This document shows positions 1-8,392 of a DNA stretch of 64,000 nucleotides, piece after piece. Made by a program: the position numbers and the translations under genes. This stretch comes from Tsukamurella sp. 1534 (lineage in GTDB: Bacteria > Actinomycetota > Actinomycetes > Mycobacteriales > Mycobacteriaceae): contig NZ_HE997626.1 in the NCBI RefSeq assembly GCF_000312385.1, positions 1,474,439 to 1,538,438 of the forward strand. Reading direction: 5' to 3'. Position 1 is the first letter of the stretch, and each line of letters opens with the position of its first letter. Under the pieces are notes generated by a model, which was not told where the DNA came from, made no database searches, and worked only from the letters and a program-made list of their open reading frames with translations.

Positions 1-1689
1 TTCAGCGACCTGTGGCACGACAAGGCGGCGCGCCTCAAGGCGGGCGAGAAGCCGGGATACGACCTGATCACCCTGATGCAGATGTCCGAGGACACCAAGG
101 ACCTGATCAACAGGCCGATGGAATTCCTCGGCAATCTGATCCTGCTCGTCGTGGGCGGGAATGACACCACTCGCAACTCGATGTCGGGCGGCGTGTACGC
201 CCTCAACCTGTTCCCGGACCAATTCGATCGTCTCAAAGCCGATCACAGCCTGATCCCGAAGTTCGTCCACGAGAACATCCGCTGGCAGACGCCGCTGGCC
301 TACATGCGGCGCATCGCCAAGAAGGACACCGTCCTGAACGGTCAGTTCATCCGCAAAGGCGACAAGGTCGTCATGTGGTACGCCTCGGCGAACCGGGACG
401 AGCGCACCTTCGAGAACCCGGACGACTTCATCATCGACCGGCACAACGCCCGCCACCACCTCTCGTTCGGCATCGGCGTGCACCGCTGCATGGGCAGTCG
501 CGTGGCCGAACTGCAGCTGCGGATCCTCTGGGAGGAATTGCTCGCGCGGTTCGCGGACATCGAAGTGGTGGACGAGCCGGAGTACCTCCAGTCGAACTTC
601 ATCCGGGGTTACACGAAGATGATGGTCACGTTGACGCCGATCGGGCAGGAGCCTCGCCCCCGCGACCAACGGCCCCTGCAGCCCGCCGCGGCACGGACTC
701 CCGTTCGTCAACCGATTCGTCGCTCCCGCGAAGCGACCACCACCACCGAGACGGAAGTCGACGTTCAGGTCACGGGCCGGCGCGAGGTGGCGGACGGGGT
801 CGTCGAGCTCACGCTCGGCGACCCGGCGGGTGCACCGCTTCCGTCGTGGACTGCCGGGGCGCACATCGACCTCCTCCTGGAGCCGTCGCTGACGCGGCAG
901 TACTCGCTGTGCGGCAGCGCCTCGGACGAGTCGTCGTGGAAGATCGGCGTCCTTCGCGACCCGGACAGCCGGGGTGGCTCGGCGTTCGTACACGAGAAGC
1001 TGACGGAGGGTGCGACGGTGCGCGTGCGTGGTCCGCGCAATCACTTCCCCTTGATCGCCTCCGCGAACTACCGATTCGTCGCGGGCGGCATCGGGATCAC
1101 TCCGATCCTCCCGATGATCGAGGCCGCCGAGGCGCGTGGGGCGAAATGGAGCCTGCTCTACTGCGGCCGCTCCCGCGAGTCGATGGCGTTCCTGGACCGA
1201 TTCGAGGACTCCGAGCGGGTCACGATCTGGCCGAGCAGCGAGAACGGTCGGATCGACCTGGCTGCGACGCTCGGAACGCCCACACCGGACACGGTGGTCT
1301 ACTGTTGCGGCCCAGGCAATTTCCTCGACGCCGTGGAGGAGGCGTGCGCGCCGTGGCCCGACGGCAGCCTGCACATCGAGCGCTTCGCGGCCAAGGAGGT
1401 CGCGGCGTCCGAGGATGCGCTCGACTCGTTCGAGGTCGTGTGCTCGCGCTCGGGAGTGACGGTGACCGTTCCGGAAGGCACCACGATCTTCGACGCGGTC
1501 GAGAAGGCCGGCGTCGACGTGCTCGGATCCTGCATGGAAGGCATCTGCGGCACCTGTGAGGCCGACGTGCTCGAGGGCACGCCGGAGCACCGTGACTCGA
1601 TCCTGTCCAAGGCGGAGAAGGAACGTGGCGACACGATCATGCTCTGCGTTTCCCGTTCCCTGTCGAAGAAGCTGGTGCTGGACGTATGA
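1..1689 (+). CDS. Cytochrome P450 (CYP153-like) fused to phthalate-family reductase, 5' partial
   Basis: The frame is open from base 1, so the N-terminus lies outside the window. The P450 half shows the oxygen-binding I-helix motif GGNDTTRNS, the ERR-region stretch IRWQTPLAYMRR and the heme loop FGIGVHRCMG, with the cysteine ligand codon at 487-489. GGNDTTRNSM and HRCMG-x-R-x-AE-x-QLRILWEE resemble CYP153 alkane hydroxylases. After a Pro/Arg-rich linker (about 645-740) comes a complete reductase of the VanB/phthalate type: flavin motif RQYSLCGS, nucleotide-binding GGIGITPI and YCCGPGNF, then a plant-type 2Fe-2S domain with cysteine codons at 1531, 1546, 1555 and 1645. This is the order of self-sufficient CYP116B enzymes, but the P450 half looks CYP153-like. 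It overlaps the downstream Rieske oxygenase by 4 nt. It probably hydroxylates an aliphatic or aromatic substrate with NAD(P)H; the substrate is unknown. Confidence 0.88.
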   Translation, partial: FSDLWHDKAARLKAGEKPGYDLITLMQMSEDTKDLINRPMEFLGNLILLVVGGNDTTRNSMSGGVYALNLFPDQFDRLKADHSLIPKFVHENIRWQTPLAYMRRIAKKDTVLNGQFIRKGDKVVMWYASANRDERTFENPDDFIIDRHNARHHLSFGIGVHRCMGSRVAELQLRILWEELLARFADIEVVDEPEYLQSNFIRGYTKMMVTLTPIGQEPRPRDQRPLQPAAARTPVRQPIRRSREATTTTETEVDVQVTGRREVADGVVELTLGDPAGAPLPSWTAGAHIDLLLEPSLTRQYSLCGSASDESSWKIGVLRDPDSRGGSAFVHEKLTEGATVRVRGPRNHFPLIASANYRFVAGGIGITPILPMIEAAEARGAKWSLLYCGRSRESMAFLDRFEDSERVTIWPSSENGRIDLAATLGTPTPDTVVYCCGPGNFLDAVEEACAPWPDGSLHIERFAAKEVAASEDALDSFEVVCSRSGVTVTVPEGTTIFDAVEKAGVDVLGSCMEGICGTCEADVLEGTPEHRDSILSKAEKERGDTIMLCVSRSLSKKLVLDV

Positions 1690-2732
1690 ACGACACCGCC
1701 CGGAATCATCCCGCCGTCGACTATCCGAGGGACTGCTGGTACGTCGTCGCCACCGTTGCCGAGGTCGGATACGGATTCACCGCGCGGCGCGTCCTCGACA
1801 CACCGGTCGTGCTCTTCCGCCTCTCCGACGGCACGGTCGCCGCGCTGGAGGACCGCTGCGCGCATCGGCCCTACCCGCTGTCGGCCGGACACCGCGAGGA
1901 CGACTTCATCGTGTGCGGCTACCACGGCTGCACCTACGACGCGACCGGGCGCTGGGTGAGCGTGCCGTCCCAGGACAACCCGCCCTCCGCGCGGGTGCGA
2001 GCCTTCCCGGTCGTCGAGCGCGGACCCTTCGTCTGGATCTGGGTTGGGACGCCCGGCGGCGAGCGGTTGCGGCCGCCGCCGACGACACCGTGGTTACACG
2101 GTGACGGCTGGTCGAGCGTCGGGGAACGGCGCGAGGTGGCCGCCAGCCTGCAGTTGCTGCACGAGCACTACCTCGACCTCTCCAACGTCTTCGCGATGCA
2201 CCCGGAGATGGTGCCGCCCGGCATCGAGGCGCTGCCGCCGCTGGAGGACGTCGAGGTGTCCGAGGTCTCGGTCTCCTACCGGCGAGAACTGCCCGAGGCG
2301 CCGCTGGCTCCGTGGGAAGCCGGGGTCACCGGGATCGACGATGCCACTGTGGCAACGTCATTCGGTCGGACGGAGACGGGCACGTTCGTGACGCCGGGCC
2401 TGCACAAGCAGACCTACAGCATCATCGGTACGGCCGGCCCGGAGCTGGAGCTCGTGCGGACTCACGGTTTCACACCGCAGTCGTCCGGAGTCACCCATGT
2501 CTTCCTACAGATCTCGTGGCGGGGCGCTTCGGTCTCACTCGACATCGGCGAGCAGTTGATCGCGGTCTTCCGCGCGATGGCAGACCGGGACGCCGCCGTG
2601 CTCGAGACCATGCAGCGGTGCCTCGACGAGGACCCGATCCCACGGCGCTACGTCAACGTCAAGGCGGACCGGGCCGCTGTACGCGCGCGTCGGATCCTGA
2701 CGGCGATGGTGGAAGACGAGCGGGGAAACTAG
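1686..2732 (+). CDS. Rieske non-heme iron oxygenase, VanA-like oxygenase subunit
   Basis: A 348-residue protein. The N-terminal Rieske domain carries C58-x-H60 and C77-x2-H80, the four ligands of the [2Fe-2S] cluster. The C-terminal half is the catalytic domain of the VanA / aromatic O-demethylase type. The usual mononuclear-iron motif DxxHxxxxH reads D164-L-S-N167-V-F-A-M-H172 here, so the first histidine is asparagine; whether nearby H159 or H161 compensates is unknown. The ATG overlaps the TGA of the P450-reductase gene (ATGA), which implies translational coupling. VanA enzymes need a VanB-type reductase, and that reductase is exactly what is fused to the upstream P450. The two oxygenases may therefore share electrons from one flavin/iron-sulfur module; that is inference. 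Confidence 0.85.
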   Translation: MNDTARNHPAVDYPRDCWYVVATVAEVGYGFTARRVLDTPVVLFRLSDGTVAALEDRCAHRPYPLSAGHREDDFIVCGYHGCTYDATGRWVSVPSQDNPPSARVRAFPVVERGPFVWIWVGTPGGERLRPPPTTPWLHGDGWSSVGERREVAASLQLLHEHYLDLSNVFAMHPEMVPPGIEALPPLEDVEVSEVSVSYRRELPEAPLAPWEAGVTGIDDATVATSFGRTETGTFVTPGLHKQTYSIIGTAGPELELVRTHGFTPQSSGVTHVFLQISWRGASVSLDIGEQLIAVFRAMADRDAAVLETMQRCLDEDPIPRRYVNVKADRAAVRARRILTAMVEDERGN

Positions 2733-2759
2733 GCCGGGCGACGAGAACACGAACGGGCC

Positions 2760-3650
2760 CTATCCGCTCGCCGGGTACCAGGGGGTCGACGGCAGGTCGG
2801 AGATCTGCTGCGCCGCTGCGGAGGCCGTGTCGATGGCCTCCGTCGTCCACGGCGATGAGGTGACCAGGACGAGGTGATCGATCCCCCACGTCGCGGCGGT
2901 CCGCGCCCTGCGTGCGAGGTCGTCGGCGGTCTCGGAAGGGCCGAGCCGCGTGCTCAGAGTGGTCTCGATCTCGGCGGGATTCCTTGCGACGGAGGCGCAG
3001 TGCTCGGCGAGCACGGCGAGCTTGCGGCGCACGGTTCGTCCCTCGTCGGGGATGTCGAACACGTTGCAGGCGTCGGCGTACTCGGCCACCATGCGGAGCG
3101 TCCGCTTCTCTCCCGCGCCGCCGATCAGGATCGGCGGCCGGTGGGCCGGCAACGGGGCCAGTCGCGGGCGGTCGAGGCGCACCGTCGAACCGCGGAACGG
3201 ACGGTCGTCGCCGGACCAGACCCGGCGGGCCAGGCGCGCCGTGTCCTCGGCCGCGTCGAGCCGCGCGCGATCCGCGGGGAAAGGCAGGCCGAGGTCGGCG
3301 GCCTCGCCCCCGTGGTGGCCGGCGCCGAGCCCGAGCCACGCTCGGCCCTCGGACAGTAGGGCGAGGGTGGTGACGGCGGCGATGAGCACCGCGGGCGGCC
3401 GGAAGGTGGCGGGGGAGACCATGGCGCCCAGGCGGATCCGCTCGGTGCGTGCGGCGAGGTATCCCAGCGTCGTGTAGGCCTCGAGATGGTCGTGATCACC
3501 CTCCGGCGCGGTCGGATCGATCTGCACCAGGTGGTCGGCGACCCACAGGGTGTCGAAGCCGGCGCCATCGGCCAGAGCCGCGACGCGCGCGAGTCCGGGC
3601 AAGGGGCCGTCGGCGAAGGATGGGTTCGTAACGGAAACACTGACTTTCAT
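2760..3650 (-). CDS. LLM-class (F420-dependent type) oxidoreductase
   Basis: 296 residues, luciferase-like monooxygenase fold. The N-terminus has the family pattern of a strand followed by GFDTLWVADHLVQ, then YTTLGYLAARTERIRLG and GLGAGHHGGEA. The C-terminal part has RPPILIGGAGEKRTLRMVA and a helix typical of actinobacterial F420-dependent LLM enzymes. The cofactor (F420 or FMN) cannot be decided from sequence alone. The start ATG overlaps the stop of the TetR gene upstream by 4 nt, so the regulator and enzyme form a two-gene operon. It is convergent with the Rieske gene, with 27 nt between the two stop codons. Confidence 0.85.
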   Translation of the reverse strand: MKVSVSVTNPSFADGPLPGLARVAALADGAGFDTLWVADHLVQIDPTAPEGDHDHLEAYTTLGYLAARTERIRLGAMVSPATFRPPAVLIAAVTTLALLSEGRAWLGLGAGHHGGEAADLGLPFPADRARLDAAEDTARLARRVWSGDDRPFRGSTVRLDRPRLAPLPAHRPPILIGGAGEKRTLRMVAEYADACNVFDIPDEGRTVRRKLAVLAEHCASVARNPAEIETTLSTRLGPSETADDLARRARTAATWGIDHLVLVTSSPWTTEAIDTASAAAQQISDLPSTPWYPASG

Positions 3651-4306
3651 CGTCCACTCCTTGTGTTGGCGTCCTCTGCGGCGAGGCCGGCGATCAGGAG
3701 GTCGACGGCGCGCGCGCCTTGCGGGAGAACGATTTCGGCGATGTCGGTGCCGGAGTGCCCGGCGGCGGCCAGGCGGTGGATCTCGCTGGTCATCGCCTGC
3801 GTGATGCCGACGACGGCGGCGGCGAGGAACCGTGGGTGCACGGCGTCGGGGGCGCCGCCGGCGAACAGCTCGGCGACGTCAGCCGCCGTGGCTTCCGCGA
3901 TGAGGAGTTGGCGGGCTCGGAGCGCCGGACTACCGGCGATGATCTCGTGTACCCGCACCAGGCCGTCGATCGCTGACGGATCATTCTGCGCCAGAACGCC
4001 CCTGGGTTCGAGGATCTCGGCGCGGAAAGTCTGGAGCATGGGCACGCCGCCGGGGTGGTCGCGCAGCGTGTCGACGAGTCGATCGCCGTACGCGGCCATC
4101 CCATGGAGGACCAGGTCCTCCTTGGTGGGGAAGTAGTTGAAGACGGTGGCCTGTGAGACGTTCGCGGCGCGCGCCACCTCCGTGACGGTCACGTCGTCGA
4201 ATCCCCGTTCGCCGAAGAGGTCGATCGCAACCTGCTGGATCCGCTGCCGCGTCTCCAGCTTCTTCCTCTCACGCAGGCCGAGTCCGTCGGGCGGTGCCAT
4301 GATCAC
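3647..4306 (-). CDS. TetR-family transcriptional regulator
   Basis: 219 residues. The N-terminal TetR DNA-binding domain is clear: LETRQRIQQVAIDLFGERG, then FDDVTVTEVARAANVSQATVFNYFPTKE-type recognition helices at about residues 15-62. The C-terminal ligand domain is not assignable. A second in-frame ATG at 4300 is an alternative start. The gene leads an operon with the LLM oxidoreductase (4-nt overlap) and is divergent from the NTF2-like gene at 4387. A perfect inverted repeat lies between the two starts and is the likely autoregulatory operator. Confidence 0.9.
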   Translation of the reverse strand: MIMAPPDGLGLRERKKLETRQRIQQVAIDLFGERGFDDVTVTEVARAANVSQATVFNYFPTKEDLVLHGMAAYGDRLVDTLRDHPGGVPMLQTFRAEILEPRGVLAQNDPSAIDGLVRVHEIIAGSPALRARQLLIAEATAADVAELFAGGAPDAVHPRFLAAAVVGITQAMTSEIHRLAAAGHSGTDIAEIVLPQGARAVDLLIAGLAAEDANTRSGR

Positions 4307-4331
4307 TCCAAAAATATGGTTGCTCGAAACT

Positions 4332-4346
4332 TAGAGTCACTCTAAC
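4332..4346. promoter_or_regulatory. Perfect TetR-type operator palindrome
   Basis: TTAGAGT-C-ACTCTAA has perfect 7-bp arms around one central base. It sits in the 80-bp intergenic region, 26 bp upstream of the TetR start and about 40 bp upstream of the NTF2-like start. Its size and position fit a TetR-dimer operator controlling both divergent units. Binding is inferred. Confidence 0.7.
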
Positions 4347-4386
4347 ATAGCTGGTGGGTGAGGCACAGACCCTGAGGAGACGGAAA

Positions 4387-4755
4387 ATGAGTGACCACGA
4401 CACGGTGATCGAGGCGCAGAGCAGATTCGACGACGCCGAGCTGCGTGACGACCGGGCGGTGCTGAACGAGCTGTTGCACCCGGAGTTCCAGTCGATCGGG
4501 CCGAAGGGGTTCGTGCTGGACAAGGAGCAGTGGATCGGCCGGCACGAGTTCTTCAGGTATCACGAGCTGGACGTCGACGAGATCGACGCGCGCGTGTTCC
4601 GCGACGCGGCGATCGTCCGCTCCGTGCAGCGCAATCACGCCGACTCGTCCGGGCACGACGTCCGCATCGCCACCCGCGTCTCGCAGACGTGGGTGCGCGA
4701 CGACGGGGCGTGGCGGCTCGCGGGCATCCAGTTCAGCCCTTTCGCCGACGGCTGA
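4387..4755 (+). CDS. NTF2-like / DUF4440 family protein
   Basis: 122 residues from the ATG at 4387, which has GGAGACGG upstream. The reading frame also allows a start at 4354, but that would run into the operator region. The sequence follows the cone-shaped NTF2/SnoaL pattern: helix ALxx-type DDAELRDDRAVLNELLHPEF, central strands, and the ending TWVRDDGAWRLAGIQFSPF, typical of DUF4440 proteins. Function is unknown; such proteins are ligand-binding or small isomerase-like folds. It is divergent from the TetR/LLM operon and likely controlled by the same operator. Confidence 0.8.
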   Translation: MSDHDTVIEAQSRFDDAELRDDRAVLNELLHPEFQSIGPKGFVLDKEQWIGRHEFFRYHELDVDEIDARVFRDAAIVRSVQRNHADSSGHDVRIATRVSQTWVRDDGAWRLAGIQFSPFADG

Positions 4756-4823
4756 CGACGCCCCGGCGGTACGCGGGGCGCCGTCGCGGTTGGCGCGCGT
4801 TGAACGGGTGCCGCGTCGTGGAA

Positions 4824-5147
4824 TCAGTCGAGCTTCGCGCCCCCGGCGTTGTCGCGAACGTTCGCCGAAGCCCTCTCGGCATTCGCCCTGTTGGCGAAGG
4901 ACTCTCCTGAGGCTGCAACCTTGCGCCCGCCTCGTACGGCACGCCATCGCCACTCGTTGCCGGCATCGAGGTAGACGTCGTACGTCGCGTACTTCGCGCC
5001 TGTCTTGAAGTCGGAGGCGGCTCGGCGGGCGTTCGAGAAGCTCGCGAACGTCTCGCCTGCCCATGCCACCATCTCGTTATTACCGGCGTGGAGCCGCCAG
5101 GTCGCCTGTCCGTTCTCAGCGTTGCTGACCGTGAATCTGTACCCCAT
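4824..5147 (-). CDS. DUF1508 (YegP-type) small protein
   Basis: 107 residues from an ATG preceded by a CAGGAGGA ribosome-binding site. It contains two tandem copies of the DUF1508 unit: strands ending in a tryptophan ([13 protein letters not shown] and [14 protein letters not shown]), each followed by a GE-[ST]-F and a helix with N-A-x-x-A ([18 protein letters not shown]). Function is unknown; the family is common and often stress-linked. It is transcribed alone, away from the SDR gene. Confidence 0.8.
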   Translation of the reverse strand: MGYRFTVSNAENGQATWRLHAGNNEMVAWAGETFASFSNARRAASDFKTGAKYATYDVYLDAGNEWRWRAVRGGRKVAASGESFANRANAERASANVRDNAGGAKLD

Positions 5148-5386
5148 GGTTGTCCTCCTGCAGTCGTGCGCCTGTCCGAATCGGGCCGGCGCTGTCGGGT
5201 GCCGGCGTCGGTGGTCGAGCGATGTGGGCTGGTGACCTGCCGGTGTCGTCGATCGTCGTGTGGCGCGTGCCGGGAGCGCGCGAGTAGACGGCTACTCGAA
5301 TCGCGGCGCCAGACGGTAGAGAAGGTGCGTACTGCGGAGGGTTCGTTTGCTCATCTGCTGGACCAGGCTCCGGTCCACATGCTAGA

Positions 5387-5408
5387 AGTTAATGACTGTT
5401 CTGTAACT
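5387..5408. promoter_or_regulatory. Weak inverted repeat upstream of the SDR gene
   Basis: The 297-bp gap between the DUF1508 gene (start 5147) and the SDR start (5445) holds no convincing gene. An imperfect inverted repeat AGTTA-12 nt-TAACT lies 37 bp upstream of the SDR ATG in an AT-richer patch that likely contains the promoter. Five-base arms are weak evidence; this is only a candidate operator. Confidence 0.3.
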
Positions 5409-5444
5409 GAGCGACCGTGTCGCCTGTCGAGGAGAGCTTCGAAG

Positions 5445-6203
5445 ATGGATGTGAAGAACAAGACCGCGCTGGTGACCGGGGGTGCCTCCGGGCTCGGACT
5501 CGCGACGGTCACCCGGCTCGCCGCCGACGGTGCGCGCGTGGTCGCCATCGACCTTCCGGGTGCGGACACCACCGCGCTCGACGCGCTGGGCGAGGCCGTC
5601 CGCTTCGCGCCCGCCGACGTCACCGACGAGGCAGCGGTGCAGGCCGCGGTGGACCAGGCGAACGATCAGGGCACGCTCGCGATCGTCGTCAACTGCGCCG
5701 GTATCGGCAACGCGATCAAGACAACCAGCAAGAAGGGCGCGTTCCCGCTGGACGCGTTCACGAAGGTCGTCAACGTCAATCTCATCGGCACGTTCAACGT
5801 GATCCGCCTGGCCGCCACGGCGATCGCCGCGAACGAGCAGGACGGCGAGGAGCGTGGCGTCATCGTCAACACGGCCTCGGTCGCCGCGTTCGACGGCCAG
5901 ATCGGGCAGGCCGCCTACTCGGCGTCCAAGGGCGGCATCGTCGGTATGACCCTGCCGATCGCCCGTGACCTCGCCTCCGTCGCGATCCGCGTCGTCACCA
6001 TCGCGCCCGGGCTGTTCCACACGCCCCTCCTCGGCACCTTGCCCGAGGAGGTCCGCGCCGCGCTCGGTGCGCAGGTCCCGCACCCCGCGCGCCTCGGCGG
6101 CCCGTCGGAGTACGCGGATCTGGTGGCGGCCATCGTCGGCAATCCGATGCTCAACGGCGAGACGATCCGCCTCGACGGCGCCATCCGCATGGCCCCGCGC
6201 TGA
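5445..6203 (+). CDS. SDR-family 3-hydroxyacyl-CoA dehydrogenase-like oxidoreductase
   Basis: 252 residues from the ATG at 5445, preceded by GAGGAGAG. Classical short-chain dehydrogenase: NAD-binding TGGASGLG near residue 12, NNAG-equivalent NCAGIG, the catalytic serine in NTASVAAF and Y-x3-K in AAYSASKGG. The overall sequence resembles human HSD17B10-type (type II) 3-hydroxyacyl-CoA dehydrogenases. It is followed after 41 nt by a thiolase, so the two probably carry out the last two steps of a beta-oxidation-like pathway. The substrate chain is unknown. Confidence 0.85.
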   Translation: MDVKNKTALVTGGASGLGLATVTRLAADGARVVAIDLPGADTTALDALGEAVRFAPADVTDEAAVQAAVDQANDQGTLAIVVNCAGIGNAIKTTSKKGAFPLDAFTKVVNVNLIGTFNVIRLAATAIAANEQDGEERGVIVNTASVAAFDGQIGQAAYSASKGGIVGMTLPIARDLASVAIRVVTIAPGLFHTPLLGTLPEEVRAALGAQVPHPARLGGPSEYADLVAAIVGNPMLNGETIRLDGAIRMAPR

Positions 6204-6244
6204 GCGCACCGTCATACCCTCCCAACCAGATCGAAGGAACCACC

Positions 6245-7420
6245 ATGACCGACGCCGTCATCGTCGACATCGTCCGCACCGCGTCCGGCAAGGGGAAGCC
6301 GGGCGGTGCACTGCATCCCGTTCACCCCGTCGACCTGTTCGCGGGCGTGATCTCGGCCCTGGTGCAGCGCAACGACATCGATCCCGCCGTCATCGACGAC
6401 GTGATCGCAGGTTGCGTGCACCAGGTGGGGGACCAGGCTCTCAACATCGCGCGGATCGCGGGGCTGACCGCGGGCCTGCCGGTGGAGGTGCCTGGAACCA
6501 CGATCGACCGTCAGTGCGGATCCTCCCAGCAGGCGGCGCATTTCGCTGCGCAGGGAGTGATCGCCGGCGCGTACGACGTGGTGATCGCGGGTGGCGTCGA
6601 GTCCATGAGCCGTGTGCCCATGGGCTCGACGTCGCTCGTCGGCGCGCCGATGGGGCCGCTCGCAGCCCGCTTCCCGAGCCTGCCCCACCAGGGGATCGGT
6701 GCCGAGTTGATGGCCGCCCGCTGGAAACTGGACAGGGAGAGCCTGGACTCCTTCGCAGCCGAATCACACCGTCGTGCAGCGAATGCGCACGCCTCCGGGG
6801 CGTTCGACTCCGAGATCGTTCCGGTCGCCCTGCCCGACGGTACGGTGCACTCGGTCGACGAGACGGTGCGCGCAACCACGACCGCCGAGGGGCTCGGCGC
6901 CCTCAAGCCCGCGTTCGCCGACCCTGCTTTCGCCGAGCGCTACCCCGAGATCGACTGGTCCATCACGCCGGGCAACTCGTCGCCGCTGACGGACGGCGCC
7001 TCGGCCGCGCTCATCATGAGCGCCGAGAAGGCCGCCGCCCTCGGCCTCACGCCCCGCGCCCGTTTCCATTCGTTCTCCGTGGTGGGCTCGGATCCGGAGA
7101 TCATGCTCAGCGGCCCGATCCCCGCCACGCACAAGGCGCTCGACCGGGCCGGCCTCACCGCGGATCGGATCGACGCGTTCGAGGTCAACGAGGCGTTCGC
7201 ATCGGTGCCCATGGCGTGGGCGGCGGAGTTCGACGTGGATCCCGAGCGGCTCAATCCGCGCGGCGGCGCCATCGCGCTCGGCCATCCGCTCGGTGGTTCG
7301 GGCACTCGCCTCCTCGCGACGCTCGTGAACCACCTCGAATCGAGCGGCGGTCGCTTCGGTTTGCAGACGATGTGCGAGGGCAACGGCATGGCCAACGCCA
7401 CCATCATCGAGCGCCTCTGA
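6245..7420 (+). CDS. Thiolase (acetyl-CoA C-acyltransferase)
   Basis: 391 residues, the full length for a degradative or biosynthetic thiolase. The acyl-accepting cysteine is C91 in DRQCGSSQQA; the second half has NEAFASVP, the histidine motif GGAIALGHPLGGSGTRL and the distal catalytic cysteine in TMCEGNGMANATI. The start is an ATG with GAAGGA upstream. It cleaves 3-ketoacyl-CoA with CoA, or condenses two acyl-CoA units. It probably forms an operon with the SDR gene. Its stop is directly abutted by the stop of the opposite-strand dehydratase, with no base between. Confidence 0.9.
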   Translation: MTDAVIVDIVRTASGKGKPGGALHPVHPVDLFAGVISALVQRNDIDPAVIDDVIAGCVHQVGDQALNIARIAGLTAGLPVEVPGTTIDRQCGSSQQAAHFAAQGVIAGAYDVVIAGGVESMSRVPMGSTSLVGAPMGPLAARFPSLPHQGIGAELMAARWKLDRESLDSFAAESHRRAANAHASGAFDSEIVPVALPDGTVHSVDETVRATTTAEGLGALKPAFADPAFAERYPEIDWSITPGNSSPLTDGASAALIMSAEKAAALGLTPRARFHSFSVVGSDPEIMLSGPIPATHKALDRAGLTADRIDAFEVNEAFASVPMAWAAEFDVDPERLNPRGGAIALGHPLGGSGTRLLATLVNHLESSGGRFGLQTMCEGNGMANATIIERL

Positions 7421-7975
7421 TCAGGCCGTCACCACGCCGTGCATCACGATGCGCTCGGCGATGTCGGTGAAGTCGGACTCTTCGTCGGGCGACATGCCGA
7501 TCAGCGTGGTGGAGAACGTCACCAGGTGCTCGTCGTCCTGCGAGTACATCTCGTTGCGGATGGTGACCATGTCGTAGCCGCCCACCTGGCGGTACTTGTC
7601 CACGTGCACGTGCATGGTCAGCTCGTGGCCGGCGACGACGGGCCGGTGGTAGGTCATCGACTCGTCGGCCTGCATCAACTGGCTGGCGCCGTAGCCGATC
7701 ACGCCGTCGTCGAACAGGTGCCGGTTGGCCACGATCCCGGCAACGCTCACCAGCATCGGCGGCGCCACCAGATCGTCGTGGCCCGCGGCGCGCGCCACCT
7801 CGAGGTCGTAGTGAACGGGGGCCGTGAACTGCGACGCCCACGCGTACTCGCGGATCTTCTCGCGGCCCACGAGGTAGGTGTCCTTGTGCACGTAGTGATA
7901 TCCCACGGCGGCCTCGGCCCGCGCGCTGATCTCTTCCTTGGACAGAGCCTCGGGGGACACCACATCGTTCGACAT
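7421..7975 (-). CDS. FAS1-like / MaoC-type hotdog dehydratase (HadA-like)
   Basis: 184 residues from the ATG at 7975 (MSNDVVS). A longer frame reaches 8131 but adds a basic leader unlike the family. The protein resembles the N-terminal MaoC-like dehydratase family (PF13452 type) that includes mycobacterial HadA/HadC: YHYVHKDTYLVGREKIREYA, then FTAPVHYD, LVAPPMLVSV and the late strand VTIRNEMYSQDDEHLVTF. The catalytic Asp/His hotdog motif of full MaoC enzymes is not evident, so it may need a partner subunit. It is convergent with the thiolase. Confidence 0.72.
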   Translation of the reverse strand: MSNDVVSPEALSKEEISARAEAAVGYHYVHKDTYLVGREKIREYAWASQFTAPVHYDLEVARAAGHDDLVAPPMLVSVAGIVANRHLFDDGVIGYGASQLMQADESMTYHRPVVAGHELTMHVHVDKYRQVGGYDMVTIRNEMYSQDDEHLVTFSTTLIGMSPDEESDFTDIAERIVMHGVVTA

Positions 7976-8073
7976 GCAGTCGAACGTACGGGGGCGACCC
8001 CGTCGACGACTTGTGCGGACCTCCAACATTCGGTCCGACCGGTTGGAAACGGCGGGCCGAAGGGGGTGCGAGA

Positions 8074-8307
8074 TCAGGAGATGGGGATCTCCTTGATGGG
8101 CGAATCGGGCTTGCCGGCGGTCTTGCACCACACCGACACCTGCTGCTGGAGCCCGGTGATCACCAGCGCCGACGGGTCCTCACCGTGCTTGTCCTTGTAG
8201 AGCTTGCCGACCTGCTCGCGCTGGTCGCCGTCGGACATCTTCAGGTAGTTCTCGCAGGTGGTGTCGCCGCCCGCCTTCGCGCACCCGCCGAACGCGAGCA
8301 CGCCCAC
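8074..8307 (-). CDS. Small putative lipoprotein (HdeA/DUF732-like pattern)
   Basis: At least 77 residues from a GTG at 8307, but the start is uncertain. Upstream in-frame codons encode QKSWRRSGAAALIA, the basic and hydrophobic parts of a signal peptide leading to the lipobox-like FGGC. The true start is therefore probably a rarer codon such as the CTG ending at 8352. The mature part is short with two further cysteines (TCENYL and VWCKTAG), resembling small secreted actinobacterial proteins with an HdeA/DUF732-like helical layout. It is probably anchored in the cell envelope. No function assigned. Confidence 0.6.
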   Translation of the reverse strand: MGVLAFGGCAKAGGDTTCENYLKMSDGDQREQVGKLYKDKHGEDPSALVITGLQQQVSVWCKTAGKPDSPIKEIPIS

Positions 8308-8392
8308 CGCGATCAGAGCGGCCGCACCGCTTCTCCGCCAAGACTTTTGCAGTTCCGTCCTGCCGCCCTCTCCGTCCGGTTGCTCGGACAGA

